Source: RFSX01 sp965248155
Lineage (GTDB): Bacteria; Bacteroidota; Bacteroidia; Chitinophagales; Saprospiraceae
Direction: 5' to 3'
Length of the DNA stretch: 64,000 nucleotides
Assembly (NCBI GenBank): GCA_965248155.1
Contig: CBDFIO010000001.1
Location: 806,001 to 870,000 of the forward strand
Program-made: the position numbers and the translations under genes
The notes under the pieces: generated by a model
Told to the model about the DNA's origin: nothing
Seen by the model: the letters and a program-made list of their open reading frames with translations, nothing else
Databases searched by the model: none
In this document: one piece after another, positions 56,032 through 64,000 of the stretch
How the letters are laid out: the number at the start of each line of letters is the position of its first letter
Position numbering within the stretch: position 1 is the first letter of the stretch

Positions 56032-56370
56032 ATGAGTAAGCCAAAAGTTATAAAAGACTACGCTAAATTAGAAGATGACCTTAAGTATAAATTAAAGGAG
56101 GCGTTCCCTCGTGGATTTGATAAGCATTTGGTCACATTTAAGAATCACAAAAGAAAAATAATTAGCGCTCTCCCTTACGAAAATGAAGAGTTTTGCTATT
56201 ATATTAAAATGACACGTGAGCAAGCACATGCCATATACCAGGGCTTGGGAGAGTATGCTCCAGTGGTTAATGATAAGGCTGACGATAAATCAGATGCAGA
56301 AGAGGAAGATATAATAAATGAAATTGAGGAAAATGCACCTTCTGAAGTTCCGGAAGAGATGGATAGCTAA
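56032..56370 (+). CDS. small hypothetical protein with acidic tail
   Basis: 112 aa. Basic first half (KPKVIKDYAKLEDDLKYKLKEAF ... FKNHKRKIISALPYENEEFCYYI), then a strongly acidic C-terminus (DDKSDAEEEDIINEIEENA). The first part resembles small conserved proteins of Bacteroidota of unknown role. Cytoplasmic; no membrane segment. Confidence 0.65.
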   Translation: MSKPKVIKDYAKLEDDLKYKLKEAFPRGFDKHLVTFKNHKRKIISALPYENEEFCYYIKMTREQAHAIYQGLGEYAPVVNDKADDKSDAEEEDIINEIEENAPSEVPEEMDS

Positions 56371-56496
56371 TCTTCATTCGGGTCTTTTTGTATGTGAGTC
56401 AATTGTTGAAATTCTTTACTTTTAGAGACAAATATTACACGGATCTCACTACTTAATAAAATTGATAAACTAGCTCAGGAACAACCTTTTGTAGGA

Positions 56497-57912
56497 ATGG
56501 CTTTTTATACATTCCTAGGGTTTGTCCGTCCGGCTATACTCATCTTATTAATTCCAATATACTTAAGTGTCTTTTCAGATAAAGAGTGGGCTATCTACAG
56601 TTTAATACTTGTAGTAGGCAGTTTTTCTATGATCCTTTGCACATTAAGGATCAATGCGGCAATGCTAACACATTACTACGATTATTTCAGAGACAGAACT
56701 CAATTAGCGCGGTTTTTAAGTACAAGTTTTACTTCAAGCTTAGTGATCGGGTCCCTATTTGTTTTATTGGCTTATATATTTGGAGAATCAGTATTTGACT
56801 CAATCTTCAAATCTGATGAAATCCATTTCTTTCCATACGGATTTACAATTATTATTTATGCTGTATTGAGTGAAGTCAATCTAACTTATATCACCTTCCT
56901 TAGAAACGAAAAGAATCTCCGAAGATTTGCACTTGTCGTTTTAACGCAAATTCTACTGGTAATTGTCTTTCAATATCTTCTTATCGTAAGCTACAGACAA
57001 GGTGTGCAAGGAGCCTTAATTGGATTACTGGCTTCCAACATTATAACGACACTACTAATAATCATTTTAGAAAGAAAAATTCTTACGTTGCGAATTGATA
57101 TAGATAAGTTGAAGAAGGCAGTTAGCTTCAGTGTTCCATTAATACCATATCTATTGATCTATTGGTTCATGACAAAAGGGGAGCGAATAGTTCTGGAGCA
57201 ATTTTTGGATCTTGCTCTTGTTGGAAAATATATATTACTTGTCACCTTTACCGGGGTAACAATTTTATTAATTGAAGCTACAATCAATGGTGTCAGACCA
57301 TTCTTGTTCGAATACTTCAGTTCCAATTCTGATGTTCACAACAAATCTATTAAGCTCCTTACTAAGTTAATTGTCAACATACCATTACTTGCACTTCCAG
57401 TGGTCATCTTGGTGGGCAACAATATGGAATTTTTAACCACAAATAGTGACTTCTATGAGATCACTCCTTATGTCAGTCTTGCTGCTGTTATTGCCTACAC
57501 CCTGGTATATGGTAAACTATTTTATCAACAACTTGTCTTCACAAAAAAGTCAAAATTGATTACTCAATTGTCTGTAATCAGTTTAATCGTTTTTATTGCA
57601 GGCCTGGTTTATTTGATTCCGATGTTTGCTATTTGGGGAGTTCTCTATTCAGTATTACTTGTGAATATAGTTTTTGCAATACTTTTCTACCTGGCCGGAC
57701 AGAAGGCATTCTATGTCAATTATAGCTTTCAATCAATCATCAAAAACCCATTGATTGTTATTATATGCATTTTAGTCATTGAAAAAATTATGATTTCAAA
57801 CGGATTTTCTCGATCCATCTATGGGATGATGCAGTTTCTTGTCATTACTATGTTGATCATAATTTTGAATTTAGATAATTTGAGAGACTACAAATCCATT
57901 TTTATTAAATAG
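56497..57912 (+). CDS. polysaccharide flippase (MATE/Wzx-like)
   Basis: 471 aa with ~12 membrane segments: FVRPAILILLIPIYLSVF, LILVVGSFSMIL, and KAVSFSVPLIPYLLIYWFMTKGERIVLEQF (the conserved middle region of RfbX/Wzx flippases). It moves lipid-linked glycans across the inner membrane. The frame is open upstream to 56410 and the residues there (LLNKIDKLAQEQPFVG) look coding, but there is no ATG; translation may start at a non-ATG codon, or the N-terminus may be shortened. Confidence 0.85.
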   Translation: MAFYTFLGFVRPAILILLIPIYLSVFSDKEWAIYSLILVVGSFSMILCTLRINAAMLTHYYDYFRDRTQLARFLSTSFTSSLVIGSLFVLLAYIFGESVFDSIFKSDEIHFFPYGFTIIIYAVLSEVNLTYITFLRNEKNLRRFALVVLTQILLVIVFQYLLIVSYRQGVQGALIGLLASNIITTLLIIILERKILTLRIDIDKLKKAVSFSVPLIPYLLIYWFMTKGERIVLEQFLDLALVGKYILLVTFTGVTILLIEATINGVRPFLFEYFSSNSDVHNKSIKLLTKLIVNIPLLALPVVILVGNNMEFLTTNSDFYEITPYVSLAAVIAYTLVYGKLFYQQLVFTKKSKLITQLSVISLIVFIAGLVYLIPMFAIWGVLYSVLLVNIVFAILFYLAGQKAFYVNYSFQSIIKNPLIVIICILVIEKIMISNGFSRSIYGMMQFLVITMLIIILNLDNLRDYKSIFIK

Positions 57913-57989
57913 GACTATTTGGCAAATACGATTTTTAAGAAACAATTCGCTTTCGAATACAGTTTATATCTTTGACCGCAGAATTTAAT

Positions 57990-58583
57990 ATGAGAGATAA
58001 AATTCAAAAAGAGGCAGAAGCAATTATTCCTACAGACTGGGGAGAGTTCAGGCTTATTGCTTATAAGTCTAATGTGTCAGAATATGCACCTGACTTTGCA
58101 GTTGTACATCCTGAAATGGATAATGAAGAAATCGTTACACTTCGTATTCATTCAGAATGCATTACTGGAGATTTATTTCATTCTCAGAAATGTGATTGTG
58201 GTCATCAATTGGATGCTGCTATGAAACGCATTCAAAATGAGAAAGGAATTCTTATCTATCTAAGACAAGAGGGTAGAGGAATAGGGATTGTTAATAAATT
58301 AAAAGCATACAACAAGCAAGATGAAGGCTTAGACACCGTTGAAGCTAACAAAGCACTTGGTTTTAAACCAGATTACCGTTCTTACCGTAAAGCTTTATAT
58401 ATTCTTGAAGATCTAGGTATTAATCGCGTACGCATTTTGACTAATAATCCTGATAAATTAGGGGCCTTCGATGATAGTAAAATAAAGATATTCAGCAGGA
58501 TTCCAATTGAAGTTGAATCGAATGAGAACAATGAAAAATACCTAAGAACGAAAAAAGAAAGCCTCGGACACTTCTTGAAATAA
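57990..58583 (+). CDS. ribA: GTP cyclohydrolase II
   Basis: 197 aa from ATG 57990 (frame opens at TTG 57972). Zinc site in TGDLFHSQKCDCGHQLD; catalytic YLRQEGRGIGIVNKLKAY; GLDTVEANKALGF; ILTNNPDKLGAF. It hydrolyses GTP to start riboflavin synthesis. It has no fused DHBP synthase (RibB) domain, so that step must be encoded elsewhere. Confidence 0.93.
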   Translation: MRDKIQKEAEAIIPTDWGEFRLIAYKSNVSEYAPDFAVVHPEMDNEEIVTLRIHSECITGDLFHSQKCDCGHQLDAAMKRIQNEKGILIYLRQEGRGIGIVNKLKAYNKQDEGLDTVEANKALGFKPDYRSYRKALYILEDLGINRVRILTNNPDKLGAFDDSKIKIFSRIPIEVESNENNEKYLRTKKESLGHFLK

Positions 58584-58679
58584 TTATTTTTTAGTTTAAA
58601 CAAATTCACTGACTATAAGATCCATTAAGTATAAAAGAGCAGTTGTTCATCGTTTGATGAATTATATAATATAAAGCAA

Positions 58680-59003
58680 ATGAAATATCCGGTACTCAAA
58701 ATTGGCTCTGCATATTTAGTATTTACTGCTATTTATTATGCTATAGCAACAAAAATTTCTATGTCTTATTATGAGCAGACAGATGATGAAATGCGGAAAG
58801 TGTTTTCAGTATTTAAAACAATATTCTTTTGGGCAGAAGCCAATCTATATTATAGTGCAGTGATTGTTCTAAGTTCCCTCATTGGCATGATTTGGGCTAA
58901 AAGGAACGGCTATAAGCGTGCTTTTCGGGTTTTTATATTTATCTGCATATGTTTCTTTTTATTCTTGCTCATTATGTTCTTCATTGATTATATAACAGAA
59001 TAA
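58680..59003 (+). CDS. small hypothetical membrane protein (possibly DUF4199-like)
   Basis: 107 aa with three hydrophobic segments (IGSAYLVFTAIYYAIA; LYYSAVIVLSSLIGMIW; VFIFICICFFLFLLIMFFI). No known motif. Intact frame between ribA and element A copy 4. Confidence 0.5.
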   Translation: MKYPVLKIGSAYLVFTAIYYAIATKISMSYYEQTDDEMRKVFSVFKTIFFWAEANLYYSAVIVLSSLIGMIWAKRNGYKRAFRVFIFICICFFLFLLIMFFIDYITE

Positions 59004-59723
59004 AGTCCAAGAAAAAAGCCTTCTTTCTGAAGATCTTCAAACTAAGACTTTTTTAATTTTCCTCAGCTGGTGAGTTGAACCGGTAAAGGTGGATTCTGAA
59101 TACAAAAATTCAACTTAGACGATTATGCTGATATTCTAATTTGATTGGCTAGTCTTACTTTCAATAAATCCATTTTGTAGGTCTTCAAACCAAAGTGGAC
59201 AATAAGTGAATAAAATTAAGTTACACTTTTAAAAGTTAAATTGAAATATTTTTGTCTGCGGTTTTTAAATGTTTTGTGTTTACATAATTTTCTTCTCTTC
59301 AGTTTTTCTTCTTTTAATCCATAATAAACATCTGCTGGTGTCAAGTTTTGTAAAGATTCATGATATCTGTGATGGTTATAATATTTTACAAATTGTGAAA
59401 GACGAAAACTCAATTCACCTGGGCTGTAATAATGATCCAGTTTAATTACATTTTTCATTGTTCTGTGATACCTTTCAATCTTGCCTTGCGTTTGAGGATG
59501 ACCAGGTCTTCCTCTCACATGTTTAATTTTGTAATCATCCAAATAAGAGCTCAACTCTTGACTTAAATAACAAGATCCATTATCAGATAATAACTTAGGC
59601 GGTTTATTCAAATTTACATTTGGATGGTTTAATGCCTGATTCAAAGTATTTTTTACATCAAGGGTTTTCATCGTTGAGCACAACTCCCAACTTATAATGT
59701 ACCTAGAATAATCATCTAATATA

Positions 59724-60753
59724 ACGTGAGTTCGATGTAAGACTAGGCCAAAAGGAGTTGTTTGGTATCGACCAGATTCTTATAAATGGAGGGTTTAGAT
59801 TCTTTAAACCCGTAGGCACAAAGTCCACCAAGTATATTGACGAAAAATCCGGCAAAGGAACGATGCCTTGTATGTTCGATCTGTGAAATATTTTTGAGTT
59901 GGTCAATAATGGTTTCAGAGATAGCAAGTTTTCGGAGCAGAAGAGCATCCTGTAGGGGTGTAATCATTTTGGATTTCATATTCCGTCTCAACTTAGTAAT
60001 CAAATGAATACCTCTCAAGAAAAGAGTGTCAAAGATTTGCTTGTTGACAATATAGCCTTTATCACCGAACAACCGGCCATAGACCTTCTTCATAAACCGT
60101 TTACACTTCAATACGGCATTATCATGCACATTGCCCGGAGTGAGTTGAAAATCAATCACTTCGCCCCGGTCATTATGAACCAGATGAAGTTTGAAACCAT
60201 AAAACCAACCCTTTGAAGTCTTGCCTCGTTTGGCCAGTCCAGCAAACACCTTGTGGGAATGAATCCTTCGATTGTGACAGACCCGGATACTGGTTGAATC
60301 AATAAAGGATATCCCACTACATTTACCCATTCGGTACATCTTTACAAACAAGGCTAATGGTAGGACCGCTTTGGTTTGCAACTCCACCATCCGATTATAA
60401 GATACCAGATTGGGAAAATAGCCGCGCATATGTTGGCAGACATGATTCTGGTAAAAGTGCTTAAAGCAACGGTATCCACTCATATGAAAAAATACGATGA
60501 TGCTCATCACCTCGCTCATGGATAACCTGCAGGTACGATTCCGTCGATTTTTCTTTCCCTCTAGGGTATGAGATTTTAAAAAGTGATCAAAATCGGTGAA
60601 AAAATCATCGAAAGCACAGAAAATTGCAATAATTTGACTATCTTTCATAGTAGAGCTTTTTTGTTTTAATTAATTGATTATCAACTATTAAGATAAACAA
60701 AATTGCTCTTTCTTTTTATCCTATTTTTCCACTTCCTTACGTCGAACTCACGT
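59724..60753 (-). mobile_element. IS982-family element C, complete
   Basis: 1030 bp. Ends ACGTGAGTTCGATGTAAG (59724) and, as complement, ACGTGAGTTCGACGTAAG (60753). Flanked by a 7-bp duplication TAATATA. One transposase gene spans most of it. A 3' remnant of the same element is at 7940-8110. Confidence 0.95.
59743..60648 (-). CDS. IS982-family transposase
   Basis: 301 aa, intact. Family blocks: RLSMSEVMSIIVFFHMSGYRCFKHFY, SFIDSTSIRVCHNRR (first Asp), GRLFGDKGYIVNKQIF (second Asp) and LITKLRRNMKSKM. N-terminal helical region then DDE core. Intact ends suggest that it can still move. Confidence 0.93.
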   Translation of the reverse strand: MKDSQIIAIFCAFDDFFTDFDHFLKSHTLEGKKNRRNRTCRLSMSEVMSIIVFFHMSGYRCFKHFYQNHVCQHMRGYFPNLVSYNRMVELQTKAVLPLALFVKMYRMGKCSGISFIDSTSIRVCHNRRIHSHKVFAGLAKRGKTSKGWFYGFKLHLVHNDRGEVIDFQLTPGNVHDNAVLKCKRFMKKVYGRLFGDKGYIVNKQIFDTLFLRGIHLITKLRRNMKSKMITPLQDALLLRKLAISETIIDQLKNISQIEHTRHRSFAGFFVNILGGLCAYGFKESKPSIYKNLVDTKQLLLA

Positions 60754-61250
60754 TAATATAGTCGATAGGTAATACCATCCCCAGCCAATGATTTTGAAAT
60801 AAGTAAAATCAGTTTGCCACATTTGATTGACAGTTGTTGTTTTGTCTTTAAATTCATCTGCGGCAGATATTAAATCATAATGAGGAGGGTTTATCAGTCC
60901 AGCAGATTTCAATATTCTGTAAACACTGCTTTCGCTTATAAAGTATTGATTCTCATCAGTATACCTGCAAGCCAATTCTCTACAAGAAAGCTCTGAAACT
61001 TCCAGTGCCAGATTCAATATATTAGACCTGATCCGATCAGGAATCTTGTTCCAGTAATGCTTCCTTGTACTTTTCTTTTCCTCTAATCCTACAATTCCAT
61101 TTTCCCGATATTTCTTATACCAGTTGTAAAAGGTTGATTTGTGAATACCAATTTCCTTGAGAGTTCTTCTAACACTCCATTCGGATTGCTCAACCAGCCT
61201 AATCAGTTCCATCTTTTCTTTTGCTGTAAATCGCATATACTTCTTGAATT

Positions 61251-61601
61251 TTATTTTACTCCATTCAAGCTTTTTTTAAGCACACGATTTTTCAGAGTAA
61301 GTTCTGCTACTACCTCTTTAAGGTCTTGATTTTCTGTCTTTAGATGTTGAACTTCTGAAGTATTGGCTTCACGTTCTGTGTCTCCCTTTAAACGTTTCTT
61401 CCCTGCTTCCATGAAATCTTTACTCCACTTATAATATAGTGGTTGTGAAATCTCTTCTCTTCTACAAAGAGAAGCAACGCTTTGTTCTCCTCTTAATCCT
61501 TCAATGACTATTCTAATCTTTTCTTCTGTAGAAAATTTACGTCTTGTCCTTCTTTTTACATCTCGGACATAAGATTCTGCTGATTTGTTTTTCTTGTTCA
61601 T
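61251..61601 (-). CDS. element A copy 4 transposase OrfA
   Basis: 116 aa, same as in copies 2 and 3 (HTH plus coiled coil). Intact although its partner orfB is broken. Confidence 0.9.
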   Translation of the reverse strand: MNKKNKSAESYVRDVKRRTRRKFSTEEKIRIVIEGLRGEQSVASLCRREEISQPLYYKWSKDFMEAGKKRLKGDTEREANTSEVQHLKTENQDLKEVVAELTLKNRVLKKSLNGVK

Positions 61602-61676
61602 AATAAAGTGAATTTAATAGTTATGTATAACTTAATTTTATTCACTTAATGGTCCACTTTTATTTGACGATTTACA

Positions 61677-61733
61677 ATCTTCTGCAATAATTGCTTCATC
61701 TTCAATTATCATTATTTTGACATTATCGCTCAT
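61677..61733 (-). pseudogene. response regulator gene, truncated after 19 codons by element A copy 4
   Basis: The minus strand from ATG 61733 encodes MSDNVKIMIIEDEAIIAED and then enters the IS at 61676. The hydrophobic strand followed by Glu-Asp-Glu is the first strand and acidic pocket of a receiver domain. It starts 82 bp after the histidine kinase stop, so it is almost certainly the kinase's partner. The remaining receiver and output domains are not found beyond the IS (59175 and below). Confidence 0.75.
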
Positions 61734-61815
61734 ATTTCCGAACTAAGCTTTATTTATAGACTTAATATTAACAGAAAGGAAATTTGTAATCCCCACACTA
61801 GAGTGTGGTATTTTC

Positions 61816-63864
61816 TCAGGCCACTTTTTTATATTCTTTTATTGATAAAATGACTGAAGTTCCGTTTTCACTATTTATTTCTATTTCTGCATCAAGTTGA
61901 TTTTTGAAAGCATTGATCAACCTATAGCCAAATGAGTCATCTAATTTTTTACTTTGGTTTTCATCCATACCCACACCATTATCTTCTACTTCTAAGAAAA
62001 GTTTATTATTCTCTTCTTTTAATCTAACGATAATAAGACCTTCTCTTTTATCCGGGAAAGCATATTTCAATGGGTTACTGATGAGTTCATTGACTATTAA
62101 ACCTATCGGAATAACGGAGTCTACATCTAAATTTACTGACTCAATATCAAGTTGAAGTTTAATCTTTTCGGGTGAGATATTGTATGAGTGAAACAAATTA
62201 CTAGTCAATTTTTCAAAGTAATTCTTAATATCTACTCCGGTAAGATTTTCTTCCTGATATAAGTTTTGATGAATTAGGGCCATAGATTTGACTCGATCTT
62301 GACCTTCTTTCAAGGCATATAATGCTTTAGGATCACTAACGTGTCTTGATTGCAGTTTTAATAATGATGAAATAAATTGAAGATTATTTTTAACCCTGTG
62401 ATGTATTTCTCTTAATAGCACATCTTTCTCGTCATTAGATTTTTTAATTATTTGGTTTTGGAATTTTGATTGTTTGTAAAATTTAAATAGGAAGTAAGAC
62501 AGAATCGATACCAGGAGAAGACCAATAAGGCTAACAAATGAAATTGAACGTTGTTGTTTTAATTTTAGATTAGTGATCGTATTCGTAGTATTAAGATTGA
62601 CTATTTCTTGTTCGTTTTCATGTTTTTGATATTGAGCTTCAAGGTCATAAACAATAGCCATCTGATCAGTATTATACAATGAATCTTTAATTTGTGTGGA
62701 TAGCTCAAGATAGTCTAAGGCCTGATGTTTTTGTCCTGTATTTTTATAATATTGATAGTATTGATTGTAGAGCCGCTGGTGCACTCTTATATTCTCTGAG
62801 TTTTTAACATTAAAAGTGACAGAATCAAGATGAATCTTAGCCTGAATATTATCATTGATACTTAAATAATAACTGGCTAGAGTACCATGATAATTAATCA
62901 GCTGACCGTTATTAACGATTTGATGTCTATAACTTCTTGCTGAATCAATATTTACTCTCATAGACTCCATATCTTTTTCGATTCGACTAATTTTAGCCAA
63001 ACCTAGAAATGCAAAGGATTTAACTCGCCATATATTGTTCTCTCTTATTATATCTATTGCTTTTTGAAAAGTTTCCTTTGCATCCTCAATTTGTTCAGAT
63101 TGTATTTGTATTTCTCCTTTAGTGATATAATTGACTCCTGCAAATTTTAGTAAATTCGATTCCAAACAAATATTAATGGCCTTATCAATGTACTCTAGGG
63201 ATTTATAGTAATTCTTTTGACCAAGGTATAATGTGGCAATACGTTGATAGTTGCCCATTACAGCAAAATCTGATTTATCTGGTCTCAGTTCGATACTCTT
63301 TAGTATTAAATTGATCGCCTTCCGGGAATCGCCTTGTAATTGTGCTAACTTTCCTAAAGATGAATAACCGACAGAAATATGCGTAGAGTCATTTCGGTTT
63401 TCGTGGATACGGACATATTCCAACAAACTTTTTTCAGCTTCCTTATATTGACTTCTCTCAATTTGAATTTGACCTTTAGCATTAATAGCTGAAGCTTTGT
63501 TTGTATCTAAATTTTCTTTTTCATTAAGAACGATATTGAGTAAGCTATCACAGAGATGATATTCGCGGGTAAATAGATACATCTGAATTAATGCATTCAA
63601 GGCTTCATGATAATCATCTTTCATTCCAAGCTCAAATGCATTGTCAGCTATTTTCTGATATTCTATTATAGCTGCTGGTGATTTTCCTGAAAATATATAA
63701 ATATTAGCAAGTTCTAATTGGTACTCGAAAGCCTTGCTATACTCTTTCTGAGAATAAGCTTCTTCGATCTTTTGATTTAATACCTCAATTTTATCAGCTC
63801 CTTGTGAAGCAAGGGGTTGACCAGTGATGATAATGAGGCAGATTATAATAATTATTCTTTTCAT
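61816..63864 (-). CDS. TPR-containing sensor histidine kinase (HisKA_2 type)
   Basis: 682 aa. Signal peptide (IIIIICLIIITGQPLASQ), ~ten tetratricopeptide-like repeats in the periplasm (residues ~30-400), a transmembrane segment (ISFVSLIGLLLVSILSYFLFKFY), and a cytoplasmic kinase: DHp box with REIHHRVKNNLQFISSLLKLQ (phospho-His), then HATPase with VNELISNPLKYAFP (N box), DNGVGMDE (G1) and SFGYRLINAF. Bacteroidota two-component kinase of the LytS/HWE-like group. Its response regulator gene downstream is cut by an IS, so the pathway is probably broken. Confidence 0.9.
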   Translation of the reverse strand: MKRIIIIICLIIITGQPLASQGADKIEVLNQKIEEAYSQKEYSKAFEYQLELANIYIFSGKSPAAIIEYQKIADNAFELGMKDDYHEALNALIQMYLFTREYHLCDSLLNIVLNEKENLDTNKASAINAKGQIQIERSQYKEAEKSLLEYVRIHENRNDSTHISVGYSSLGKLAQLQGDSRKAINLILKSIELRPDKSDFAVMGNYQRIATLYLGQKNYYKSLEYIDKAINICLESNLLKFAGVNYITKGEIQIQSEQIEDAKETFQKAIDIIRENNIWRVKSFAFLGLAKISRIEKDMESMRVNIDSARSYRHQIVNNGQLINYHGTLASYYLSINDNIQAKIHLDSVTFNVKNSENIRVHQRLYNQYYQYYKNTGQKHQALDYLELSTQIKDSLYNTDQMAIVYDLEAQYQKHENEQEIVNLNTTNTITNLKLKQQRSISFVSLIGLLLVSILSYFLFKFYKQSKFQNQIIKKSNDEKDVLLREIHHRVKNNLQFISSLLKLQSRHVSDPKALYALKEGQDRVKSMALIHQNLYQEENLTGVDIKNYFEKLTSNLFHSYNISPEKIKLQLDIESVNLDVDSVIPIGLIVNELISNPLKYAFPDKREGLIIVRLKEENNKLFLEVEDNGVGMDENQSKKLDDSFGYRLINAFKNQLDAEIEINSENGTSVILSIKEYKKVA

Positions 63865-64000
63865 CGATTTTGTTATACCCTTATTTATTCTATCGAGATA
63901 AAAAAAATCAATGGATCAGTTCTTTTAAATGTACTAAAAAACATTTTTTTCTTTTGCAAAATCCAATAACTAAGTAGAATTAAGATTTTGAAATTAATTC

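Larger units (their letters stand above)
59216..61236 (-). pseudogene. element A copy 4 orfB, split by element C
   Basis: The 5' part (61236-60748) ends in YYLSTIL inside the rve core; the 3' part (59723-59216) resumes with the remaining sequence and the second and third catalytic residues. Element C sits between, with the 7-bp duplication TATATTA (TAATATA on the plus strand) at 59717-59723 and 60754-60760. This copy makes no working OrfB. Confidence 0.9.
59176..61676 (-). mobile_element. IS3-family element A, copy 4, interrupted by IS982 element C
   Basis: Reverse-oriented; TGTAGGTCTTC (right end) at 59176 and TTTACA (left end) finishing at 61676. Without the 1030-bp element C and one 7-bp duplication its length is 1464 bp, the same as copies 1-3. 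Its flanks (in element orientation, AGAAGAT before and AAAATGG after) do not match. The left flank is the start of a response regulator gene; the right flank is unrelated, so this copy too has recombined. Confidence 0.9.

Noticed and set aside
59120..59175. Rest of the response regulator beyond element A copy 4
   Set aside because: The minus strand here encodes only a short tail (MDLLKVRLANQIRISA) with no receiver or output motif, and the flanks of the IS do not match.
1..64000. CRISPR array, prophage or integrative element
   Set aside because: No regularly spaced repeats, no phage structural genes and no integrase next to a tRNA were seen; the repeats present are all IS copies.

Overview
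The window is AT-rich bacterial DNA from a member of the Bacteroidota, plausibly Saprospiria-like. The evidence is a type IX secretion (T9SS) sorting domain with SprB-type repeats on a large secreted protein, a second T9SS C-terminal fragment, an FG-GAP/ASPIC lipoprotein, a DUF5777-type barrel, many lipoproteins, and an absence of clear Shine-Dalgarno sites. I see no tRNA, rRNA or CRISPR array.

Layout. 1-2.6 kb: the 3' part of an IS1595 transposase gene and a complete IS1380 element. 2.7-5.3 kb: a lipoprotein, a small membrane protein, and a transglutaminase-like gene broken by a stop codon and cut by an IS. 5.3-8.4 kb: a nest of insertion sequences (IS3-type element 'A' carrying an IS407-type element 'B', followed by two IS982 remnants). 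8.4-26.3 kb: accessory genes (ASPIC lipoprotein, cyclopropane fatty acid synthase, BlaI/BlaR1-like pair, MddA-like methyltransferase, LuxR-type sensor, kelch, VanZ, S74-like tail protein, YgiQ radical SAM), an unusual share of which carry in-frame stops or frameshifts. 26.3-50.3 kb: intact housekeeping and transport genes (DinB, pdxH, a TetR-TolC-MFP-RND efflux operon, SLC13 transporter, cytochrome c, anmK, epimerase, a 1110-aa T9SS protein, acyl-CoA oxidase, GNAT, ddl, an RRM protein, MerC/Fur pair, EF-G-like GTPase). 50.4-53 kb: a glycosyltransferase split by a third A copy. 53-59 kb: bacilliredoxin, a haem-protein/DUF5777 cluster, a flippase, ribA. 59-64 kb: a fourth A copy with an IS982 element inserted in it, which cuts off a response regulator just downstream of its histidine kinase.

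The main story is genome plasticity. Four near-identical copies of element A are present. Only one (50565-52028) has matching flanks (7-bp direct repeat TGATTCA); the other three have unrelated flanks, which points to recombination between copies. Two copies carry other IS elements with clean target duplications. Two A copies hold short tracts of clustered divergence in orfB, as expected from gene conversion with a diverged relative. At least eight non-IS genes between 4.2 and 26.3 kb have nonsense or frameshift lesions, while non-IS genes from 26.3 to 64 kb look intact apart from two cut by IS copies. IS expansion together with gene decay resembles a lineage under relaxed selection. I did not find a convincing new defence or biosynthetic system. 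The least ordinary functional groups are the CX4CH lipoprotein/DUF5777/dihaem cytochrome cluster and the BlaI-M56 pair with its long coiled-coil tail.
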